Source: Morinoia aosen
Lineage: Eukaryota > Arthropoda > Malacostraca > Amphipoda > Talitridae
Assembly (NCBI GenBank): GCA_030386875.1
Contig: CM059563.1
Location: 44,112,102-44,176,101, forward strand
Reading direction: 5' to 3'
Length of the DNA: 64,000 nt
Position numbers and translations under genes: made by a program. Under the pieces are notes generated by a model. That model searched no databases. It was not told where the DNA came from and saw only the letters and a list, made by a program, of their open reading frames with translations. This document shows positions 56,236 to 64,000 of the stretch, in pieces; the stretch's first letter is position 1; the number at the start of each line of letters is the position of its first letter.

Positions 56236-57545
56236 ATTAAATTGAAAAATTCAGCTTTTGGTAAAATTTATTTTTGAAAAACTGACACGATTGATATTTG
56301 AAAAAAATAAGGCAAAGAAAATTAAATTTTCTTTTTCTCAAATGAATTTTCTTTCCCTCAAATGAATTTTCTGTCTCTCAAAATGTATTTTCTTTCTCTC
56401 AATACTCCCAAATGCAATTTTTTCTTCTAGATGCAAAAGAACTTGCAACTATAAATTTCTGCCAACACATTAGTATATGTAAATATAAATACTTTCTTAT
56501 AAGTGTTTAAAAATATAAATACTTTCATATAAGTGTATAAGAATATGAATATTTTCTTTCACTTACAGTATAAAAAATATAGCTTAAACTTACTCTGAAA
56601 ACATAGCATTCAAACCAAATTTCTCCTCTTGTGGTTTTCCTTTCTTATTAGTTAGTTTGTCAAAAATGTCACGTGTCATTATATTTTTAAATATTGTAGT
56701 TGAAAATACTGGGAAATAAATTCAAAGTCACTTAACATCAGAAACTATACCAGATATATGTTCATTTCCCAGTTGCAAGTTTACTAATTCCCTGGACTAA
56801 AATTCTATCATTTATTCATTGATGAGCAAATGCCCAGTTTTACAATAGTAATGAGGTTCTTTCTAAAAGTACAAAAAGCTTGTTGTTAAAAGAGTATAGA
56901 ATTTGCCAGCATGGAGCACTCTTTAGACTCCCATTTATATCATATTGATTTTCAGTCTTTCAAATAGTGTTAGTGTAATGAAAATTTTAGTTTTTACTGA
57001 GTAGTTAGTTCCTTTAAAAAATTTTTCAGCTGATATTCAAAACCATTTGATTGCAAAATTTTTCTCTGTTCAATCTGTAGCTTAAAAGCATGCAATGTTT
57101 GTGCATTTTTTTGCAAATAGGTCGAAAAGGTTCTTAGCTATTGTGGAAAACTTTTAAAACCAAATGTCGAGACCAGACATGCTCCGGTCTAATTTTGCAC
57201 CAAATAAAGTTCCTAAATTTAGCTAGGAGATATTTATAAATTTTAGATGTTGTTAATTAAGGAGATTCATTAAATTATTTTGTTTGAAGCCTAGGTGTCT
57301 ACGTACAATATCAACGTGTAGAAAACTAGAAGTCTTAATTTTGTATGCCTATTGGATTTCAAATTGTGTAAAAATGCTGATGGTTCTGCTGAATTTCTTT
57401 ATTACTTGAACATTTTATATGTTTTGGTTTGTTTCTTGTTCAGCTGAGATTGGTGAGAAATCCATTTTGTATCCACTGTTAACTTCTTGGGCTAAAAATT
57501 GTCAAAGAATGTTATTTTTCTTATTCATACTTCTTTTTGTTACAG
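56236..57545. other. AT-rich 5' flank or 5' intron of the adaptor gene
   Basis: No coding sequence is visible. At 56330-56400 TTTCTTT(C/T)CTCAAATGAATT-like phrases repeat locally. At the right end TTTTTGTTACAG (57534-57545) is a good splice acceptor, so the region is probably an intron following an unseen 5' untranslated exon. Confidence 0.5.
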
Positions 57546-57595
57546 GTATTGTAGTCACTATGTTAGGCTTTGGGTAAAATAATTTTCAGAGTAAG

Positions 57596-58091
57596 ATGGC
57601 TGGTAGCAGTGCTGCACTAGAAATTACTGCAGCTCCAGAGGAAAATGAGACCAATGCAACTGAGTGTCAATATTCTGATTTTTGTGACAAAGAGGCATGC
57701 ACTGCTGTGACCAATTTTATAGCAGCATGGAATAAGTTTAAAGCTTCAAATTCAGGTTTAGGATCAGTTGATTTAGAAGATGTCTCTGCTAAGTTCTTGG
57801 AACTTTTACCCAAACATATAGAATCTGTCATCTCTGACTGCAACTCCCCATCTGCTAAGCTGACTAATGGAGTTCAGGAAGCAAGCACAGGATCAAGCTT
57901 GACTCCTTCTACTCCTGATGACCTGCTGGAGGTCACCAGTGATGAAGGCCCAGAATCTCCATCTCCTCGAGTTGCTCCAAAGCCTTTTTTCCGCAAGCTT
58001 TCATTCAAAGGTTTGCGTAAAAGAAAGGGCTTGTTTTTGAAGCAGCATTCTGATGAGGTTGAGCTTTCCCCTCACAGAGACAAAGTGCCTG
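57596..58091 (+). CDS. Lnk: SH2B/Lnk-type adaptor, first coding exon (Phe zipper, basic motif)
   Basis: Encodes residues 1-165 of an SH2B-family adaptor, a scaffold that couples receptor tyrosine kinases and JAKs (insulin-type signalling in insects) to downstream proteins at the membrane. Residues about 25-82 (SDFCDKEACTAVTNFIAAWNK...FLELLPKHIE) fit the Phe-zipper dimerisation domain, W/S-x-F-C with spaced aromatics. A Ser/Pro/acidic linker (100-125) and a conserved basic block with PFFRKLSFKGLRKRKG and KQHSDEVELS (130-158) follow. The ATG at 57596 has A at -3 and G at +4. An acceptor lies just upstream (CAG at 57543-57545, or TTTTCAG ending 57589). The donor is G|GTAAGT at 58092, leaving phase 1. 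No damage is seen, unlike the elements to the left. Confidence 0.85.
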
Positions 58092-58849
58092 GTAAGTTGG
58101 TTAAAATTAGATTTTGTGTATTTTTTAGTTTCATTATTCTAATCTAATGCATTTCAAATACTTTTCTCTGCATTATTTTTATTGGTGTAATGATTGCTCT
58201 GTATATCATGGCTATTTTATTGAGCATCTTGAAAAGTATTTCAAATGAGGTATGGATTTCAAGTGTAAATAAGTATAATTTATTTAAATTTTCAACTGCT
58301 GCTTCACACAGCTAATATAGTCTTGCATGTGTGAGTAAAATGCAGAAAGAATACCAATGAAGATTGCTGGTCTAAGTGTTGCAGAGCAGATAAGCATTGA
58401 CTTTTTATAATGTAAATGACATATTTCATCAGCGTTGGAAAGAAAATAAAAAGCCCACTATGTGAGTGGGGTTTTCTATAACTTTCTTACTCTTAGATAT
58501 CATTTTTATTTCTTTAAGCAGAATAATATACCAGTAAGAAAATCTGTCATCCATATTTATCTCAAAATCGAATTGCCATTGCACAAAGTAACTTGTTAAT
58601 AAGTACTAGGTATTGCCATCTTTATAATTTAAAGATAATGTGCTAGAGAATTATGAACCATTACCTGATATCAGGTGTTTGTAAATTTCATAAGTCTTTG
58701 AGTTTATCAACCCTAAGTCTATTTTGCATACTGCTGCACATGGAACTAAGTTTGGAAAATTTCAGTTCAGCAAGAACTTCCTGCTCACACCTAAACCTGT
58801 GTAATAGCACTTATTGGGCGATTCTTATGGAATCTTATTCTCAAAATAA

Positions 58850-58930
58850 AAAGAAAAACCAACGTTTTAGAGAACATTTATTGTAGCAAACGTTTCGAAA
58901 TACGAGTTATTCCATCTTCAGTGCTGGAAG
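58850..58930 (-). repeat. PLE end relic with hammerhead-like core, in intron
   Basis: The minus strand at 58921-58891 reads CTGAAGA, one extra T, a 6-bp stem (GGAATA/TATTTC) with loop ACTCG, then GAAACG. CTGAAGA...GAAA fits the hammerhead core pattern with A at position 7. The surrounding sequence resembles a Penelope-type terminal repeat. No RT is nearby, so it is a solo relic in the first coding intron of the adaptor gene. Confidence 0.5.
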
Positions 58931-59537
58931 AAATAAAAACCTGTGTAATGAATGTGCTAAACCTCATGACCATGTTCTGGTGATCACTATTCTATTTTTT
59001 GTTGAAAGAGCTTCCAGTTTTGGGGTTATGGAGGATAAAAGTCAATCTCTGAACATGTAAGAAACATCTGAATACAAAACATTCATTTGTTTTGCTTAAT
59101 GAGATGTGCAAGTTCAACTACCTCATGTGTGAAAGTTGTTAGTATTAAGTTTCTTTTCTTGCATTTGCAGAATTAGTTTTCATCATTTTCTTTACTTTCC
59201 AAAAAATGTGACCAAATCAAACATCTGAAAATTTGTGCAATTTTCCTGTGTAAGGAAATAGGCCCAAAGTTTCTTTTAGCATAAAACTTTTCTTAATACT
59301 TGAAGATGTTTCAATTATTATACCTATCTATGTAGCAAGGGTTAGTCATTTAATCAACAATCAAACACATATAGGCAATTTTAAATTTATAAATAGTAAT
59401 AATTCCTATAAAAGCTACAGTAGGTTGTGGTTTCTTCAGAAGAAAATATGATTTTTGCCTTCCCTTTCATACTACATTAAAATGGAAAGAACTATCCCCT
59501 CAGAGGGATACAATTTTTGTATCTATAGAAATAAGCG

Positions 59538-59870
59538 CTCTCAGGGGGACAGTGTGAGGGCCCGAGCTGAGTTAGGTAGGCTTTCTTTTTGTTGGAATAA
59601 AATGTTTTTGTTATGTTGAGGACCCCCTTTTTATGGTTCACTGCTGTCCTGTTTTTCAGCACCTACTACTTTCTTCTTCAACTTTGGTCTTGTTTCATAA
59701 TCTTCTTTCACAACTTACTGTTTCTTTGCCCTTTCTGCATAGATTCCACATTTCCTTAACTCCATACTAAATGGTGCCTTCCTCCTTCCTCTCTTTGGAT
59801 TGCATTTGTTGCTACAGGTAGGGAGGCTAAAACTAACGACTAATCAAATCTAATCTGGAAAGAATTATTT
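59538..59870 (+). repeat. Interspersed repeat R, copy 2, in intron
   Basis: 59538-59660 is the inverted counterpart of 1-122. The remainder to 59870 matches 62300-62545 by eye (CTTGTTTCAT, TGAATGGTGC/AAATGGTGCC(T), CTTCCTCC, GAGGCTAAAACTAAC against GAGGCTTAAACTAAC). Class unknown; no open frame. Confidence 0.65.
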
Positions 59871-60556
59871 AAATATGATTCTTTAATGTGGATTTGTTTT
59901 CCAAACCCTCGGGAGGTGTAAGGTAGGTTGTAGGTTTAGGTTAGTTAGATTTGTCTATCTTATACTATTCAGACTAGTGTCCCCAGGGAAGATATTGTAA
60001 GGTTACCTAAGGTATAGATAGAACTTCAGGACTTTTAGCTTTCATGCCCACTTCAGTTTTTCCATGTTCTTGCTTTCTTTGCTATTTTTTTTTCCTCATC
60101 CTTCTGAACTTGTTTCTATACTCAAAATATCCTTTGTGCTGCACAGCTTGTGCATAGATTCTCCATATTCTATGGCATTTAGCCCCTCTTTACTTTATTC
60201 AGAAAACCTTTTTTGTGGCTAGGAAGTCTTGACCAAACTAATAAAAAGACAATTGTTCTCCAGAATACAATCTTTGTTTGGTGTTTCTGCTGAAATAATG
60301 CTCATCTTGTACTGAAATTTAATTTGTTCTTTCAATTGGTGACATGTATGCTTAGACAAAAAAAGTCTGATGCTGGTTAATTATATATACGCGGAAGACT
60401 GAGCTGTGCTGTAAACTAATGTCAATTTTTTTTAAGATCTCTAACTTGGTACAATTATATGTGTGACCAGATAAAGCATTACCAGACTATAACAAATTAG
60501 GATGGAAAAATTAATTTTTATTAGCTTTTTGCCTTATTGCTTGCTAATGATGGCAG
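59871..60556. other. Rest of the first coding intron
   Basis: AT-rich intron sequence. Near 60050-60190 a stretch (CTGAACTTGTTTCTATAC, GCACAGCTTGTGCATAGATT) resembles the right part of repeat R at 62415-62450. No exon-like sequence seen. Confidence 0.5.
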
Positions 60557-60744
60557 GACTGTTGTCTGAGCGGGGAGGCAGACAGCTCCGGACCATCAAG
60601 GTGGTGATAGAGTGCGTACGAGAAGGTGTGGTGCATCTCCTGGCTGGAGATACGCAGGAGGGACAACCTCGGTGGATCAAGTCTAGACTAGCACTCATCT
60701 CTATGCCTGCTGGATATGTTATAGAGTTTTATTCCCCTCCTAAG
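60557..60744 (+). CDS. Lnk: SH2B/Lnk-type adaptor, second coding exon (PH domain start)
   Basis: Acceptor GGCAG at 60552-60556; the first two bases complete a Gly codon, matching phase 1 of the previous exon. It encodes GLLSERGGRQLRT, then the first PH strands (IKVVIECVREGVVHLLAG, RWIKSRLALI, GYVIEFYSPPK), very like SH2B PH domains (V-R-E-G, R-W-x-x-x-R-L-x-L, EFYxPPK). PH domains bind membrane phosphoinositides. The donor AAG|GTAACT at 60745 leaves phase 0. The intron before it is 2465 bp. Confidence 0.88.
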
Positions 60745-61232
60745 GTAACTTTTCTAGTGAGTTTGTGGTTATGTTCTATTTAATTTATCAAGTTTTAAAC
60801 TTTCGCAGTAGCCAATAAGCCATTTACCAGATGATCCTTCAATTTGGGTGCGCTCTTAGGATTTAGTTTAGTCTGTTGCCCTTTAATCTGCAAAGAGAAG
60901 CTTTATTAAATCTCCACTATTGGCTTCACTTTTATGAGTGGAAAAGTTTACTAAAAAGTTATAAAATTAGGATTTTATTGCCATCCTTAAATCGGTAGAG
61001 GTAAATTTATAAATTTGGACTGCACACTCCAGAACAAGTTGGTCCATGCTTCAAGTTAATGCCAGGAGGATTCAGGGCTATCCATTTCTATCTATTATAA
61101 TGCTTAAAAGTTCATAAGTTGAGAGAATGTTTAAAAACTTGCATAAATGGCTTTTTCTTCCAAAGGTGTCAAATGTAACTGTAAGCAACTCTACTTGAAT
61201 CATGGTTTTAATTGAAGCTTTTTTTTCTTCAG

Positions 61233-61334
61233 AATTTGAAGGCACGATGCGGAGTCTTTTGTCAGTCTGTGTTTGAGGTTCGGGAAACCACCGACCTGGA
61301 GATGCCAGACTTGAGAAACACCTTCGTCATCAAA
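61233..61334 (+). CDS. Lnk: SH2B/Lnk-type adaptor, third coding exon (PH middle)
   Basis: A strong acceptor (TTTTTTTTCTTCAG, to 61232) opens in phase 0. The 34 codons include SVFEVRETTDLEMPD and NTFVIK, which match the middle of the SH2B PH domain (I-x-E-V-R-x-T-T-x-L-E-M-P-D...N-T-F-V-L-K). The donor AAA|GTTTGT at 61335 is in phase 0 but is weak by consensus. Confidence 0.88.
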
Positions 61335-61558
61335 GTTTGTTCACTGTTGTTTTTTATAGTCTGATTTCCAACTGGTTATCAGGTTGGTTATTTTATTGCT
61401 CAAGTGTATGCATTACATTTGTGCAATTGAGAAATATTTCTTGTGTAATGTGCTTATTTATTTGCACTGTTTTATGAGTGATATTGGTTGAAAATTCCAT
61501 GCTGTACTTCAGATTTAATGGTAAGATGCACTTCTTAATTTATCCCTTGTTTTTGAAG

Positions 61559-61692
61559 GCAGACAATGGGGCGGAGTGGGTAGTGCAGGCTATAGACCAC
61601 GACGACAAGAAGGAGTGGCTTGCCTGCATCATACGATACTGCACGCCCAGCACTCGACCCTCCACTCCTGCCAAGCTCGAGCGATCCCTCTT
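61559..61692 (+). CDS. Lnk: SH2B/Lnk-type adaptor, fourth coding exon (PH C-terminal helix)
   Basis: Acceptor TTTTTGAAG, to 61558. The frame ADNGAEWVVQAIDHDDKKEW with CIIRYC is the PH C-terminal helix (SH2B proteins have V-E-N-G-A-E-Y...W-V). After RSTPAKLERSL-like linker sequence the open frame meets TAG at 61694-61696. A donor GT at 61693 (CTT|GTAGGT) just before the stop would remove it, leaving phase 2. I favour splicing, because the SH2 domain is otherwise missing. A short PH-ending isoform by read-through into the intron is the alternative. Confidence 0.85.
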
Positions 61693-62199
61693 GTAGGTTT
61701 CATCATTATTTCATTACTTTTGTAACAATTGGATTTTAAGACCCTAGATGTGCTTACCATGCTGATACGCTCAGAAGAACCTAAGATTTTTCTTTCTTAC
61801 CTGAAGTTGGCATTGGATATTTGTTAGAAACCATTCAAAACTTTAGCAAAAACTGTATACATACTTTTACTGGAAGTCCTTAAACTTTGACCTGAACCCC
61901 ATAGACTTCCATGAGAAGCTGCAACATGAATTATTCCACTAGAGTGTGACAAGCATGAGAGGCTTTGTAACAGGAAAAGTGCTTTTGGTTTGTTGTCACA
62001 TTACTTTGGTGAGCCTCAGCTGTATAATGCAAAATGGTAATTATAATGTTAATTTACATCTCTGACATCTGAATGTCAATACTGGAGGTGACTTAAGTGG
62101 TTGCGCTCTGTTTAGCATTATATACTCGTTTGGTTTTCACTTGACTGTGGTTTCTCCATTAATAGAGATACAACTATTTTATCTATAGCCTATGGTCCT

Positions 62200-62545
62200 A
62201 AAGGAATGTGTGTTGTCCCGAGCTGAAGGGCATGTTTTTTTTTTTCAAAGAGCTGGTTTTTTGTTTTATTGTGGTCCATCATTTTTCAGTCAACTGCTGT
62301 CTTGTTTGTTGAGCATTTGTCTTTTTCCTAGCCCTACACGCTTCAGCACCTCTGACTTTTTTCAACTTTCATCTTGTTTCATTTCTTTCCATCTTGCCGT
62401 TTCTATATGGAGAGTGTAGGGACACAGCTTATGCATGGATTCCTCATTCCCTTATGCTCATGCTGAATGGTGCTTTCCTCCTTTCCCTTTTGAGAACTCC
62501 TTTGTTGGGATTAGAGAGGCTTAAACTAACTTATCTAATATAGCC
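62200..62545 (+). repeat. Interspersed repeat R, copy 3, diverged, after the PH exons
   Basis: Shares with copy 2 the order GTCCCGAGCTGA (GGCCCGAGCTGA), GGTCCATCATTTTTCAGTCA (GGTTCAC), CTGCTGTCTTGTTTGTTGAG (CTGCTGTCCTGTTTTTCAG) and the right block GAGGCTTAAACTAAC. It is more diverged than copies 1 and 2. Confidence 0.55.
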
Positions 62546-63558
62546 TGTTTGAGTATTTTTATTTTTTAGGGGTATTTGATATCCTTAAAGTTTAGGAATA
62601 ATTTAAATGAAGTTTTAGTTTTATTTTAAAACTTTTTATTGTGTTCATTCTCTTTTTTATGCATCAAACATGTTTAAAATGCTAGGGCTTCAATTTAATA
62701 AGTTATTCTTCGAAAATTTTGAAGATTTTATTACATTTATGGGACTTGATGTCAGGTTTCTTACATTGGCATAATTGTGAAAAATTTGTGCCTTCGTGGT
62801 CATTAGTGTTGTAGAGAATTTCTTTACTTCACTTTTTTTTAAATGATTACTGTTCCTTTTTACCAAATTTTTTTAATTGTTTCCCTTCCCTATATACCAA
62901 GTTGTGCTGGTGCCGCCAGGGCTGGGTTCCAGTGTCTAGGTTTTCTAACCCCTCACATTATCGTTGTGGAACGCATGGCAGTGTAGGTTTACTTGAGAGA
63001 AATCATTCTATAAGCCTCACAGCTATGACAAAGTTGACGGTCTGGAAATACCTCCCCAAGATTGGGTTCCTGCTTCTTTTATGAGATTCACTAGCTCGAC
63101 ACTCGTCACTACAGAGACAGGAGCGCTGTTCACGTGCCCTATTGGTCTTTATTTCTTTCAATTTTCCTGAACGAATGCTCAGGCCCAATTGTATTTTTTC
63201 AAACTCCGAGTACCATGTTCTATGTTTATAATTATTAACGGGTTTCAAGACCGTTTCGCTTCAGGGGGTGGAATGTACGACTTTTGAAGTGATGGTGCAC
63301 AAATTATATTAAGTGGTTGGTCAAGCAAGCATCTATGTCTTGTATGAAAACCCATACATGAGCGTTCAAAACTGCTTTGATGGCTGAAATCTTTTGAATG
63401 TCCAAGGCCATTGAATATGGCCTGCTCGCTCAATAAGAACTGAACGAAACGTCTCGCTCTTAATGAATTCTATTTCCCTCGCACAACTGCACCAACAGTG
63501 ACAGGAAGAAATTATAGTCCGGGAAAGAATAGTTAACAGTGAACCATTGCCGCGGCAG
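62546..63558. other. Intron or flank without assignable features
   Basis: No SH2-domain exon (no F-L-V-R-x-S-type motif) is visible on the plus strand here. Small open frames on both strands lack known motifs. Confidence 0.5.
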
Positions 63559-63674
63559 AGACGTAACTGCTGCAGGGGGCGTGCTACGCGTGGGTGTCCG
63601 CGCTAAGGACCTCGCAGGCCAGCAGATGGCAGAGCAGGAATCTTCCCTCAACCTCGGGCCCCTTGCGGCTGCCA
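63559..63674 (+). CDS. Candidate next exon of the adaptor gene (inter-domain linker)
   Basis: A GC-rich island in AT-rich DNA. From the acceptor GCGGCAG (to 63558) to the donor A|GTGAGT at 63675 one frame is open: DVTAAGGVLRVGV, then QQMAEQESSLNLGPLAAA. Its first base would complete a codon after phase 2, the phase left by the fourth exon at 61692. The acceptor lacks a clear polypyrimidine tract, and I recognise no domain. It could be the linker between PH and SH2, an alternative first exon, or not coding. Confidence 0.3.
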
Positions 63675-64000
63675 GTGAGTCGTCTGATTCCTAACTTATT
63701 CTGCGTAACTATGTGAGCTGACAAAATTGTGGGAAAATTTTTAAAATTGTATGTAATACTTGGCAGTTAATAATAATTGGAGTAGAGTGTCGAGTTATGA
63801 GATTTCAGAAGTTCAACTTGATTATTCGTGCTACTGAGGTCAATATTTGAATCATCAGAGTTTTTGTGAGTTACACAGAGGTTCTTAGAGATTCACATGT
63901 GGAGAGGCGATATTTCCCCCGAGGAATTTTATCGAGGGTAATTTTGAAGGCACAATTAACAGTAAAGTGTGGTCCTTGAAGTTCATATGTTTATATTACA
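63675..64000. other. No assignable feature (window end)
   Basis: AT-rich, with no exon-like sequence or repeat found. If the adaptor gene continues, this is intron. Confidence 0.45.

Noticed and set aside
1-64000. tRNA or rRNA genes
   Set aside because: I looked for cloverleaf-like and conserved B-box-type sequences by eye and found none convincing; a covariance-model scan would be decisive.

Overview
The window is eukaryotic and most likely from an insect. It has a multi-exon gene with GT-AG introns encoding an SH2B/Lnk-type adaptor, and animal-type transposable elements: LINEs with endonuclease and reverse transcriptase (RT), Penelope-like elements with a GIY-YIG domain, a gypsy-type fragment and many MITEs. 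Nothing looks bacterial or viral. I cannot name the species.

Layout. 1-4.8 kb: a broken Tc1/mariner/IS630-type transposase (minus strand), a small 42-bp tandem repeat, a foldback MITE (A1) and a mariner-type MITE with TA ends. 4.86-21.3 kb: a nest of insertions in a purine-rich satellite. The satellite (4861-5881, 19552-19886, 21095-21302) is split by MITE C1 (5882-19551) and MITE B1 (19887-21094). C1 holds a CR1/L2-group LINE (6273-19410). That LINE holds a three-copy Penelope-like element (PLE, 7856-15292, 12-bp target duplication) and MITE C2. B1 holds MITE A2. 22-27.5 kb: more MITEs, one a triple nest (C5 holds A3, which holds C3), plus a 25-bp minisatellite. 27.5-32.8 kb: mostly AT-rich DNA I cannot assign. 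32.9-39.8 kb: a decayed LINE with a duplicated gag region, broken by a 2.3-kb insert that carries 55 perfect 26-bp units. 39.8-41.4 kb: a gypsy-type LTR, gag and protease fragment (minus strand). 41.96-42.8 kb: a TTAA-flanked MITE. 43.4-56.2 kb: a LINE family (LINE3) invaded by an I-clade LINE with RNase H (45193-53324), whose gag is itself interrupted by four MITEs, and by a second PLE. 56.2-64 kb: the adaptor gene on the plus strand; exons for the N-terminal Phe-zipper/basic region and the PH domain are present, and the SH2 exons should lie to the right of the window.

Main result: fourteen MITEs (families A, B, C and D) that are clearly related. All begin GGT(C/A/G)AAT or nearly so, all lie between 8-bp direct repeats (ten exact, four with one mismatch), and they share a block inside the ends. 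The outer 20-30 bases differ between copies, yet within each copy the left and right ends match. No transposase in the window fits them. The target duplications give an order of events: the satellite came first, then C1, the CR1-like LINE, and finally the PLE and C2. The LINE is almost intact whereas the PLE inside it has the same stop codons in all its copies, which suggests the PLE template was already defective when it inserted.

All alignments were done by eye. Family names of elements rest on motifs and end structure, not on searches.
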